A stretch of 14,514 bases of DNA, taken from assembly GCA_019689955.1 (NCBI GenBank), contig JADGGM010000012.1:1-14514 (forward strand). The letters are read 5' to 3'. Positions within the stretch are counted from its first letter, which is position 1; the number at the start of each line of letters is the position of its first letter. This DNA comes from Gemmatimonadaceae bacterium. GTDB lineage: Bacteria; Gemmatimonadota; Gemmatimonadetes; Gemmatimonadales; Gemmatimonadaceae. Made by a program: the position numbers and the translations under genes. The notes below the pieces were generated by a model. It was not told where the DNA came from. It made no database searches and saw nothing but the letters and a program-made list of their open reading frames with translations. Positions 8,022 through 14,514 of the stretch are shown here, one piece after another.

Positions 8022-8552
8022 ATGGCACGCTCTCGTTCGACGCACCGCCGCTGGCGTGCCGCGCGCGTGGCTGCGGTGCTCGTCGCGACCGCGGCGTGTG
8101 GCCATCGCGCTCCCCCCTCGAGCGCCGCGGCCCCCGTGCCCGCGGACTCCACCCAGTTCGCGACGGACTCCTCCGTCGCCGCCCGCGCGGCCGAGCGCAG
8201 CGCCGGCGCGGCCCCGATCGCCACGCGGACCGCGACAGCCGACGAGTGGGAGGGGCGCGGCGCCGGCCGCGTGGAGGAGCTCTTCGCCGGCCGCTTCCCG
8301 GGCGTGCAGGTCATCCGCGGGCCGAACGGGATCGCCGTCCGCATCCGCGGCGCGAGCTCGCTGAACGGGAGCAACGACCCGCTCTACGTCATCGACGGCT
8401 TCCCGATCGAGACCGGCCCCGACGGACTGATCTCGCTCAACCCCGACGACATCGCGCGCATCGAGGTGCTCAAGGACGCCTCGTCGATCGCGCAGTACGG
8501 TGTGCGCGGGGCGAACGGCGTGGTGCTGATCACCACCAAGCGCAACCGCTAG
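8022..8552 (+). CDS. Orphan TonB plug-domain lipoprotein (no barrel)
   Basis: 176 aa. The N-terminus is basic (residues 1-15), then hydrophobic 16-25 up to ATAAC with Cys26, a probable though non-ideal lipobox (Thr at -3). A low-complexity Ala/Pro/Ser linker of about 50 residues follows. Residues about 82-174 are a SusC-type TonB-dependent receptor plug: FPGVQV (92-97), VRIRGASSLNG (106-116), PLYVIDGFPI (120-129), LNPDDIARIEVLKDAS (139-154), YGVRGANGVVLITTKR (159-174). The same blocks occur in the SusC gene of this window (about 151-264). Translation stops cleanly two residues after the plug, where a receptor would continue into about 800 residues of barrel. The downstream DNA is coding on the other strand, so it is not a frameshifted receptor. 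The function of a stand-alone plug is unknown. The gene is separated from the upstream operon by about 165 nt and may be expressed on its own. Confidence 0.85.
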   Translation: MARSRSTHRRWRAARVAAVLVATAACGHRAPPSSAAAPVPADSTQFATDSSVAARAAERSAGAAPIATRTATADEWEGRGAGRVEELFAGRFPGVQVIRGPNGIAVRIRGASSLNGSNDPLYVIDGFPIETGPDGLISLNPDDIARIEVLKDASSIAQYGVRGANGVVLITTKRNR

Positions 8553-9331
8553 TCGCGCCCCGCGCCGCTCGCGGCGTGGACGCTGTCCGGCGCGGCGCGC
8601 AGGGAGGCGGTGAGCCCGAGGTGTGCCTGCCGGATGCCGTCGACCGCGAGCCGCGCCACCAGCTCGGCGCCGAGTGGGCGGAAGTGCGTGTTGTCGTGGA
8701 CCCCGTTCGGGTAGTTCGGCGATGCTCCGGGCTCCAGCTGGAGAAAGAGCGCCTTCGACGAGTCGGGGCCCAGCCGCGCGAGCAGTTCTCCCGTGCTGCG
8801 ATGCAGGTCGATGAGCGGCACCCGCTCTTCCCTGGCGACCGCGCGCACGATGTCGGGGTAGATGCCGTGCGTGTCGACCAGCGTGCCCTCGGCGTCGAAC
8901 TTCCGGCGATACACCGGCGTGAGCAGCACCGGCTGCGCGTGCCGCGCGCGCACGTCGGCCACCATGCGGCGGAGGTTCGCCCGATAGTCGTCCGGGGGCG
9001 TGTAGCGATCGGTCTTCTCCACCGATTCGTCGTTGTGCCCGAACTGGATGAAGACGTAATCCCCCGGCGCGAGCGAGTCGATGATCGCCTGCCACCGCCC
9101 TTCGGCGATGAACGTGCGCGTGCTGCGGCCGTTCATCGCGTGGTTGGCGATGCGGACGTCCTCCGGGCGAAAGTACTGCTGCAGCGCCTCCCCCCACCCG
9201 GTCTCGGGGCGGCGGTCGGGGCGCTTCGGGGCCATGGTCGAATCGCCCGCGAGGTAGACCGTGATCGGCCGGGCCGGCGCGCCGAGCGCCCCGGCGAGGG
9301 CGAGCGAGAGGAGCAGTGCGCGAGATCGCAT
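8549..9331 (-). CDS. CE12 rhamnogalacturonan acetylesterase (SGNH hydrolase)
   Basis: 260 aa. Carbohydrate esterase family 12, which removes acetyl groups from the galacturonate of rhamnogalacturonan. SGNH blocks are in order: GDST at 29-32 (nucleophile Ser31), HAMNGRSTRTF with Asn67/Gly68, FIQFGHND at 94-101 (Asn100), and VHDNTHF at 211-217 (Asp213 and His216). An N-terminal hydrophobic segment of about 16 residues (MRSRALLLSLALAGALGA) is a short signal peptide, so it is probably periplasmic. The start at 9331 is chosen because AAGG at 9340-9343 lies 8 nt upstream; longer in-frame starts add an Arg-rich non-conserved stretch. It follows susC-susD on the same strand after 202 nt and overlaps the convergent plug gene by 4 nt at its 3' end. 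Confidence 0.9.
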   Translation of the reverse strand: MRSRALLLSLALAGALGAPARPITVYLAGDSTMAPKRPDRRPETGWGEALQQYFRPEDVRIANHAMNGRSTRTFIAEGRWQAIIDSLAPGDYVFIQFGHNDESVEKTDRYTPPDDYRANLRRMVADVRARHAQPVLLTPVYRRKFDAEGTLVDTHGIYPDIVRAVAREERVPLIDLHRSTGELLARLGPDSSKALFLQLEPGASPNYPNGVHDNTHFRPLGAELVARLAVDGIRQAHLGLTASLRAAPDSVHAASGAGRD

Positions 9332-9345
9332 GGTGATCACCTTCC
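9332..9345 (-). promoter_or_regulatory. CE12 ribosome site overlapping a 10-bp palindrome
   Basis: On the minus strand GGAAGG (9345-9340) precedes the ATG at 9331 by 8 nt. The bases 9332-9341 form the perfect palindrome GGTGATCACC, directly abutting the start codon and sharing two bases with the GGAAGG ribosome site. The ribosome site is well supported; any regulatory role of the palindrome is speculation. Confidence 0.55.
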
Positions 9346-9464
9346 GTGTGAGTCGAGCGGCGCGATGCGGAACGCGTCGACAGCGGCTCGGCGACGAGGC
9401 AGGGCCACCCGGGGCGCGCGCGGAGCGCGTATCACTCGGCGCGGTCGTTCCCCCACCGCCCCGA

Positions 9465-9513
9465 CGCACGCCGCCTCCGCGACCCTCGCGCGAGGGCCAC
9501 GGAGGCGGGTGCG
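9465..9513 (-). terminator. Long GC-rich hairpin between susD and CE12 genes
   Basis: Three paired blocks: CGCAC (9465-9469) with GTGCG (9509-9513); CCGCCTCCG (9471-9479) with CGGAGGCGG (9500-9508); and CCCTCG (9483-9488) with CGAGGG (9491-9496). They are separated by one bulged G (9470) and a 3x3 internal loop (CGA/CCA), giving about 20 bp in all. It begins 20 nt after the susD stop in transcript order. There is no T-run, so it may be a terminator, a partial terminator lowering CE12 expression, or an RNA-stabilising structure for susCD. Confidence 0.55.
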
Positions 9514-9533
9514 TACGGGATGCCGGTCGCGTG

Positions 9534-11150
9534 TCAGCGACAGCTTCCCCATCCGGGGTTCTGCTCCAGCAGCGGATTGAGGTCGCACGCCCGCTGCGGG
9601 ATCGGCATCAGCTTGAACTTGTCCGGGATCGGCGGCGCGTCGAAGGGCGCGGCCTTGGGGTACTTGCTCGTCTTGAACCCCGTCGCCTTCCCGAGCTGCA
9701 TGTTCGCGACGATGCGCGCCGACGCCCACGCCCAGTTGCGCTGGCTGTCGAAGTATCCGTTCGGCCCTTCCATCGCCAGCTCCAGCCGCCGCTCGTGGAA
9801 CACCGAGTCGCGGAACGCCTCCTTCGAGAGCCCCGGCACCAGGTCGCCGATCCCCGCGCGCTCGCGCACGAGGTTGATCGGCGCGTACGCCGCCGCCGTC
9901 GGCCCCTCGATCTCGTTGATCGCCTCCGACTCCATGAGCAGGTTGTCGGCGTAGCGCAGGATGATGTAGTTCGCCTCGTCGTAGCCCGTGGAGAGCGAGT
10001 CGAGGAACTTGCGCATGTACGGCGTGTCGGCGCCGTAGGTCCCCTTCGCCGACTGCGTGGAGTCCCAGGTGACGATGTTGTCGTTCTTGTCCACGAAGGA
10101 GAGCTGCCACGTCACGGCGCGCCGCTTGTCGTTGAGGGCGAACTCCTCGAAGAACGGCATCTCCGCCGTGAACGACCCGTTCTGCGAGTTGCCGTAGTTC
10201 GACTTGCGCGGCGCCACCTGGTTCGAGATGCGGCAGCCGAGCCCCGGTGCACGGGTGCACTGGATGTCGAAGATCACCTCCTGGTTGACCTCGTGCTTCA
10301 TGTCGAAGAGGTCGCCGTAGTTCGGGAGGAGCGCGTACCCCTCGGTCGCGTCGATGTCGCGGAGGATGTCGAGCGCCGTCTGGTAGTCCGCCGGCGTCCC
10401 GACTCCGGTCCCCGCGCGCTGGATGTACACCTTGGCCAGCAGCGTCTTCGCCGCCCCGCGCGAGGCACGCCCGCTGTCCCCGGGCCCGTACGCGCTCGCG
10501 GGGGGGAGCACGGCGATCGCGTCCCGGAGGTCCTGGATGATGAGGTCGTACACCTGCGCCGCCGTCGCGCGCGGGCGCTGGAGGCTGTCGAGCGACGTGG
10601 TCTCATGGACGTAGAGCGGCACGCCGCCGAAGAGCCGCACGAGGTTGAAGTAGTGCAGCGCGCGCAGGAACTTCGCCTCCCCCACGATGCGCGCGCGCAG
10701 CGTGGTGTCCATGTCGATCCCCGGCACGTGGTCGATCACCGCGTTCGCGCGGTTGATCGCCACGTAGGCGTTGAGCCACGCCTGGTAGATGTAGTTGTGC
10801 GACGGGGTGAAGTTGTAGTTGTCGACCAGGCTCCGCTCGTTCCCGGCGCTCAGGTAGGGCGTCTGCATCTCCGTCGGGAACTCCACGAGCATGACGAAGA
10901 AGCCGCCGTAGTAGTTCGTGCCCGACGTGTTCTCGAACGCCGCGTACACGCCGTTGATCGCCGCGATCGCGTCCGCCTGCGTGCGGTAGAAGTTCGTCGG
11001 CCCCACGAAGTCGATCGGTTCCTCGGTGAGGAACTTGTCGTCGTTGCATCCGGCGCTCGCCAGGAGCGCGGCGACCGCGAAAGCGGCCTGGATCCACCGC
11101 CCGGCGCGCCGCTGCCCCGCCGCGAAGGATGCGCCAATCCGTCGAATCAT
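9534..11150 (-). CDS. SusD/RagB-like glycan-binding lipoprotein
   Basis: 538 aa. SusD-type proteins cap the SusC receptor at the outer membrane and bind the incoming oligosaccharide. The basic N-terminus is followed by a hydrophobic segment (about 20-34) and SAGC with Cys35 as lipidation site. The N-terminal SusD-like domain starts at NDDKFLTEEPIDF, with FYRTQADAIAAINGVYAAF (54-72) and a TPR-like part (AWLNAYVAINRANAVIDH; GEAKFLRALHYFNLVRLFGGVPL). The C-terminal SusD/RagB domain has the typical ILRYADNLLMESEAINEI, HERRLELAMEG and FDSQRNWAW. The start at 11150 is preferred because GAGG (11160-11157) lies 6 nt upstream; the ATG at 11156 directly abuts that site. Only 8 nt separate it from the susC stop. 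The bound glycan is probably a pectic oligosaccharide, judged from the neighbouring enzymes only. Confidence 0.95.
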   Translation of the reverse strand: MIRRIGASFAAGQRRAGRWIQAAFAVAALLASAGCNDDKFLTEEPIDFVGPTNFYRTQADAIAAINGVYAAFENTSGTNYYGGFFVMLVEFPTEMQTPYLSAGNERSLVDNYNFTPSHNYIYQAWLNAYVAINRANAVIDHVPGIDMDTTLRARIVGEAKFLRALHYFNLVRLFGGVPLYVHETTSLDSLQRPRATAAQVYDLIIQDLRDAIAVLPPASAYGPGDSGRASRGAAKTLLAKVYIQRAGTGVGTPADYQTALDILRDIDATEGYALLPNYGDLFDMKHEVNQEVIFDIQCTRAPGLGCRISNQVAPRKSNYGNSQNGSFTAEMPFFEEFALNDKRRAVTWQLSFVDKNDNIVTWDSTQSAKGTYGADTPYMRKFLDSLSTGYDEANYIILRYADNLLMESEAINEIEGPTAAAYAPINLVRERAGIGDLVPGLSKEAFRDSVFHERRLELAMEGPNGYFDSQRNWAWASARIVANMQLGKATGFKTSKYPKAAPFDAPPIPDKFKLMPIPQRACDLNPLLEQNPGWGSCR

Positions 11151-11156
11151 GATCAT

Positions 11157-11160
11157 CCTC
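11157..11160 (-). promoter_or_regulatory. Ribosome binding site of susD-like gene, overlapping susC stop
   Basis: GAGG on the minus strand spans the last codon region of susC (TGA 11161-11159), with 6 nt to the ATG at 11150. It selects 11150 rather than 11156 as the start and indicates coupled translation of the receptor pair. Confidence 0.65.
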
Positions 11161-14100
11161 AGTAGCTCAGGTTGATGCCGAAGCTGAACGTGCGGGCCAG
11201 CGGGTAGGCGCCGATGTCGATGCCGCGGTTCACGTTCCCGACGCCGAGGCTGCTCACGTCGGGGTTGAACCCGCTGTACTTGGTCCACGTGTGGAGGTTC
11301 TGCCCCGAGACGAAGATGCGGGCGTTGTCGATCCCCCGCGCGCGCAGCCACTGCTGGGGGAGGTCACGCGAGATCGTCACGGTGCGCAGCCGGAGGAAGG
11401 AGCCGTCCTCCACGAGCTGGTCGGTGAAGTCGGACGTCAGGAAGCCGACCCCCGAACCGATCTTGGGATACTTCCCGTTGGGGTTGGTGGGCGACCACGC
11501 GTCGAGCACGCGCTCGCGCAGCACGTTCCCACTCGGCCCCGCGCCGTCGAGGCGGTTGAGGTTCAGGTTGAACACCTTGTTGCCGTACGACGCATCGAAG
11601 AGCGCGAGCAGGTGGAACCCCTTGAAGTCGACCATGTTCTGCCACCCCGCGGTGAACTTGGGGTTCGGGTCGCCGATGATCGTGCGGTCGTTCGCGTCGA
11701 TCACGCCGTCGCCGTTCACGTCCACGAACACCGTGGAGCCCAGGTCCGGCGGGCTCCCGCTCCCCATGCGCGTCTTCGAGAGCCAGTCCGCGAGCTGCGC
11801 CGAGTCGCGGAAGACCCCCGCCGTCTTGTAGCCGTAGAACACCCCGATCGGCTCCCCGACCTGTACGAGCGTCCCCATCGCCTTGATGTCCGAGTTCGTG
11901 GAGGTCGCGAAGATGCGGTCCACGCCGCCCAGGTCGAGCACCCTGTTCTGGTTGTGGGAGAAGGTGAACGTCGTGGTCCAGGCCAGCGCGCCCGGGCGCT
12001 CGCCGCCCATGATCGGCCGCAGCGTGAGCCCCAGCTCGATCCCGCGGTTGCGGATCGCGCCCGCGTTCACGTACGCGGTGCTGAACCCCGTCTCCGTGGG
12101 GAGGTTGATCTGGAGGAGGAGGTCGTCGGTGCGCTTGTCGTACCAGTCGGCCGTGAAGTCGACGCGCCCCTGATAGAGCCCGAGGTCGAGCCCGATGTCG
12201 AGCTGCTTCGTGCTCTCCCAGCCCAGCTTGTCGTTGCCGAGCGTCGACGGGTAGTACGCCGCCGACGTCTGCCCGCCGAACGCGTACTGGCCGGCCGTGA
12301 GGTGCGAGAGCGACTGGTACGGCGCGATCGACGGGTTCCCCGCGACGCCGTACGACGCGCGCAGCTTGAGCTGGTCGATCATCGTGAAGCGCCGCATGAA
12401 CGGCTCCTCGGAGACCCGCCAGCCGATGGCCGCCGAGGGGAAGAAGCCCCACCGGTGCGACGCGCCGAAGCGCGAGGAGCCGTCCTCGCGCCCCGTCACC
12501 GTGACCAGGTAGCGGTCGAGGAGCGTGTAGTTGATGCGGCCGAGGTAGGACGCCAGGGTCCAGCGCGTGTGCGACGACGACGGCGCACCGAACACCGTCC
12601 CTGCGCCGATGTCCTCGTACCCCGTGATGTCGTTGACGAAGTTGCTGTTCTGCTGCTGCTGCCGGATCGAGTTCTGCACCTGGCGCGTGTAGCCCGCCAC
12701 CGCCTGCACCGCGTGCGCGGTCCCGAAGGTGCGGTGGAAGTTGAGCGTGAACTCGTTCAGCCAGTTCGTGTTCTTCAGGTCACCGCGGATCGCGCGGCCG
12801 TTGAGCCCCTGCCCCTGCAGCGTCGTGCTCGGGTAGTACGTGTCGCGCGTGCGGTCGGAGAGGTCGGCGCCGATGTTCGCCTTGAGCGTCAGCCCATCGA
12901 AGAGCGTGTACTCACCCGTCGCGTTGGCGAGCACGCGCGTGTCGCCCAGCTGGTCCTGGACCTCGAGCGCCGTGGCGAGCGGGTTGGGGATGTTCCCCCC
13001 CGTGAGGCCGAGCGCCGAGAGGACCGTGGGGTAGTCGACCGAGGCGAGCGTGTACGACCCATCCGGGCGGTGGACCGGCATGATCGGGATGTACTGGATC
13101 GCCGCGCCGACCGCGCCCGCGCCGGCGTTGAACGAGCCGTCGGTCGGCACCTGCGACGAATTCACTCGGCTGACGAAGACGTTGCTCGCGAGGCGGAGCC
13201 GCGGCCCCGCCATCTGATCGAGGTTCCCGCGGAGCGAGATGCGCCGGAAGTCGGAGCCGACGACCACCCCCTGTTGCTGGTAGACGCCCCCCGAGAGCGC
13301 GTAGCGCGTCGCGTTGTCGCCCGACGTCCCTCCCGTGACCCCGAGCTGCACGTTGCTCACCGGCGCCGTGCGGAAGATGACATCTTGCCAGTCGACGTTC
13401 GGGACCGCGGACGGGTCGGGGAAGGGGGTGGACGGCGTCGTCTGCGCCTGCGCCCACGCGTTCGCGAACTCCGCGAACTCCGGCCCCGTGAGGAGATCGT
13501 ACCGCTTGGCGACCGACTGGAAGCCGAGGTACGAGTCGAGCGTCACGCGCGGCTTGCCGGCCGTACCCCGCTTCGTGGTGATGATGACGACCCCATTCGC
13601 CCCGCGCGCCCCGTAGATCGAGGTCGCCGAGGCGTCCTTGAGGATCTCGATCGACTCGATGTCGCTCGGGTTGATCGCCGCCAGCGGATTGGCCGGTGCC
13701 ACCGCGTTCGCATCGCGGCCGCCGTCGGTCGGGCTCGCGTTGTTCGGATCGTTGTCGACCGGGAGACCGTCGATCACGTAGAGCGGCTCCCCGTTCCCGC
13801 TGATCGACGACGTACCGCGGACGCGGATCGAGATCCCGCCGCCCGGCGCGCTGGAGGCCGTCGTGACCTGGACGCCCGGCGCCGTCCCCTGGAGCGTTTC
13901 CTCGAGCGAGCCGATCGTGCGGCGGTCCACGTTCGGCTCGACGGAGGCGACGGAGCCGGTGAGATCGGAGCGTCGCTGGGTGCCGTAGCCGATGGTGACG
14001 ACCGGGTTGAGCGCCATGGAGAGGCGGGTGAGGCGGAAGGTCGCGGTCGTCGTTTCGTTGGCGGTGACGGTGATCGTGTCATCGTGCGCGGCGTAGCCGA

Positions 14101-14359
14101 TGAGCATCGCGCGCACGTGGTGCGTGCCCGCCGGGACCCGGTTGAGGGTGAACCGTCCATCGGCCCCGGCCTGCGTGCCGATCCGGGTCCCGACGACGAA
14201 GACGGTGGCGTACGCGATCGGTGTGCCGGAGGCGGCGTCGGTCACGGTGCCGGTGATCTGTCCTGTCGGAGCCTGTCCGGTCGCTGTCTGTGCGCGGGCA
14301 GCGGAGGCGATCAGCGGCAAGAGGGCGAGACATACGAGAAGCACACACGTTCGTCTCAT
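11159..14359 (-). CDS. SusC/RagA-like TonB-dependent outer-membrane receptor
   Basis: 1066 aa, normal full length for a SusC protein. It imports oligosaccharides through the outer membrane using TonB energy. Domain order: signal peptide 1-23 (ASAARA); carboxypeptidase-regulatory-like beta-sandwich about 34-112 (GQITGTVTDAASGTPIAYATV...GRFTLNRVPAGTH); the family stretch NPVVTIGYGTQRRSDLTGSV (118-137) near the TonB box; plug about 140-264 with PLYVIDGLPV, INPSDIESIEILKDAS and YGARGANGVVIITTKRG; then a 22-strand barrel to the end, closing with FSFGINLSY. A DVNGDGVIDANDR calcium-type loop lies at about 880-892. AGGAG (14373-14369) is 9 nt before the ATG. First gene of the minus-strand unit, followed by the SusD-like gene. 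No interruption or frameshift is visible. Confidence 0.96.
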   Translation of the reverse strand: MRRTCVLLVCLALLPLIASAARAQTATGQAPTGQITGTVTDAASGTPIAYATVFVVGTRIGTQAGADGRFTLNRVPAGTHHVRAMLIGYAAHDDTITVTANETTTATFRLTRLSMALNPVVTIGYGTQRRSDLTGSVASVEPNVDRRTIGSLEETLQGTAPGVQVTTASSAPGGGISIRVRGTSSISGNGEPLYVIDGLPVDNDPNNASPTDGGRDANAVAPANPLAAINPSDIESIEILKDASATSIYGARGANGVVIITTKRGTAGKPRVTLDSYLGFQSVAKRYDLLTGPEFAEFANAWAQAQTTPSTPFPDPSAVPNVDWQDVIFRTAPVSNVQLGVTGGTSGDNATRYALSGGVYQQQGVVVGSDFRRISLRGNLDQMAGPRLRLASNVFVSRVNSSQVPTDGSFNAGAGAVGAAIQYIPIMPVHRPDGSYTLASVDYPTVLSALGLTGGNIPNPLATALEVQDQLGDTRVLANATGEYTLFDGLTLKANIGADLSDRTRDTYYPSTTLQGQGLNGRAIRGDLKNTNWLNEFTLNFHRTFGTAHAVQAVAGYTRQVQNSIRQQQQNSNFVNDITGYEDIGAGTVFGAPSSSHTRWTLASYLGRINYTLLDRYLVTVTGREDGSSRFGASHRWGFFPSAAIGWRVSEEPFMRRFTMIDQLKLRASYGVAGNPSIAPYQSLSHLTAGQYAFGGQTSAAYYPSTLGNDKLGWESTKQLDIGLDLGLYQGRVDFTADWYDKRTDDLLLQINLPTETGFSTAYVNAGAIRNRGIELGLTLRPIMGGERPGALAWTTTFTFSHNQNRVLDLGGVDRIFATSTNSDIKAMGTLVQVGEPIGVFYGYKTAGVFRDSAQLADWLSKTRMGSGSPPDLGSTVFVDVNGDGVIDANDRTIIGDPNPKFTAGWQNMVDFKGFHLLALFDASYGNKVFNLNLNRLDGAGPSGNVLRERVLDAWSPTNPNGKYPKIGSGVGFLTSDFTDQLVEDGSFLRLRTVTISRDLPQQWLRARGIDNARIFVSGQNLHTWTKYSGFNPDVSSLGVGNVNRGIDIGAYPLARTFSFGINLSY

Positions 14360-14368
14360 CTCTTGGCT

Positions 14369-14373
14369 CTCCT
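14369..14373 (-). promoter_or_regulatory. Ribosome binding site of susC-like gene
   Basis: AGGAG on the minus strand, 9 nt before the ATG at 14359. It confirms the susC start, which also begins directly with a signal peptide. Confidence 0.7.
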
Positions 14374-14382
14374 GAGAAGGGT

Positions 14383-14390
14383 TAGCGCTA
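14383..14390 (-). promoter_or_regulatory. Palindrome TAGCGCTA in susC leader, candidate operator
   Basis: An 8-bp perfect palindrome with a CG centre, 9 nt upstream of the susC ribosome site. CG-centred palindromes of this type are common operators for LacI-family regulators, but 8 bp is short and could arise by chance. Confidence 0.3.
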
Positions 14391-14416
14391 CGTCGTCGGT
14401 CAACGAGGTCGGCTTG

Positions 14417-14439
14417 TTTTGTTCGTATTTAGAACAAAA
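14417..14439. promoter_or_regulatory. AT-rich inverted repeat upstream of susC, candidate operator/promoter
   Basis: TTTTGTTC (14417-14424) and GAACAAAA (14432-14439) are perfect 8-bp inverted arms around the 7-bp spacer GTATTTA. The patch is strikingly AT-rich against its surroundings and sits 58-80 nt upstream of the susC ATG, where a promoter is expected. A weak -10-like TAAATA is readable on the minus strand at 14431-14426, but no good -35 partner is seen. It may serve susC, a divergent gene to the right, or both. Confidence 0.5.
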
Positions 14440-14514
14440 AACACGCGACACGGGTCGCGGGGGAGCACGGGTCGTGGACAGCGTGGGGGCGTCCGGCGGG
14501 TCGTAGCCTCGGGG
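14440..14514. other. Right-edge non-coding stretch
   Basis: GC-rich sequence beyond the AT-rich repeat. I see no gene start or RNA gene in it. It may be the leader of a divergent gene or the end of a neighbour outside the window. Confidence 0.3.

Noticed and set aside
7921..8364. Frame starting at an ATG after GGAGG, overlapping the plug gene
   Set aside because: The translation becomes a Pro/Arg/Ser-rich shadow of the plug gene with no domain. I do not accept it as a gene, though a short leader peptide cannot be excluded.
8549..8552. Idea that the plug gene is a frameshifted full SusC receptor
   Set aside because: Sequence after the stop encodes the CE12 esterase on the other strand, and no barrel-like translation is found in any plus-strand frame there.
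11151..11156. ATG at 11156 as start of the SusD-like gene
   Set aside because: It directly abuts the GAGG ribosome site with no spacer; the ATG at 11150 has a 6-nt spacer.
12648..12662. Short CTG/CAG triplet run in susC
   Set aside because: It encodes a short Gln run within a barrel loop; too short to call a repeat element.
11291..14506. Open frame of about 1071 codons antisense to susC
   Set aside because: The product is Arg/Val/Glu-rich without domains. Long antisense frames are expected in DNA of this GC content. The susC frame has clear domains.
1..14514. CRISPR arrays, tRNA/rRNA genes, insertion sequences
   Set aside because: I saw no regularly spaced repeats, no tRNA-like cloverleaf, no transposase motifs and no terminal inverted repeats.

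Overview
This is a very GC-rich (roughly 70%) stretch from a Gram-negative bacterium. A SusC/SusD-type outer-membrane pair, TonB plug motifs and many signal-peptide or lipoprotein enzymes point to an organism that uses polysaccharide utilization loci (PULs). Base composition plus SusC/SusD makes Gemmatimonadota (Gemmatirosa/Gemmatimonas-like) my best guess. This is an inference from style only, not from a marker gene. The window is almost fully coding and reads as a pectin / rhamnogalacturonan utilization locus.

Left part, plus strand (3-7856): a tightly packed run of six genes. They are a lipoprotein GH28 polygalacturonase (5' end cut by the window edge), a GH105 unsaturated (rhamno)galacturonyl hydrolase, kduD, kduI, a secreted DUF4861 protein, and a large two-domain enzyme fusing GH28 to a CE8 pectin methylesterase. 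Start and stop codons overlap or lie within 14 nt throughout, as in a translationally coupled operon. A hairpin sits directly after the last stop.

Middle (7857-8552): a leader of about 165 nt, then a small lipoprotein made only of a SusC-type TonB plug domain with no beta-barrel. Its stop codon is interleaved with the stop of the convergent gene in a CTAG palindrome.

Right part, minus strand (14359 down to 8549): a SusC-like receptor, a SusD-like binding lipoprotein, then after a 202-nt gap holding a very strong hairpin, a CE12 SGNH rhamnogalacturonan acetylesterase. The susC leader contains the most AT-rich patch of the window, with a perfect 8-bp inverted repeat and a separate palindrome that could be operators.

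Proposed logic (inference from families): CE8 and CE12 strip methyl and acetyl esters, the GH28 enzymes cut homogalacturonan, and SusC/SusD import oligosaccharides. GH105 releases the unsaturated uronate from lyase products in the periplasm. KduI and KduD then take 5-keto-4-deoxyuronate to 2-keto-3-deoxygluconate in the cytoplasm. No polysaccharide lyase, inner-membrane transporter, KdgK/KdgA or regulator is present, so these must lie outside. The least explained items are the orphan plug lipoprotein, the DUF4861 protein and the non-coding structures.
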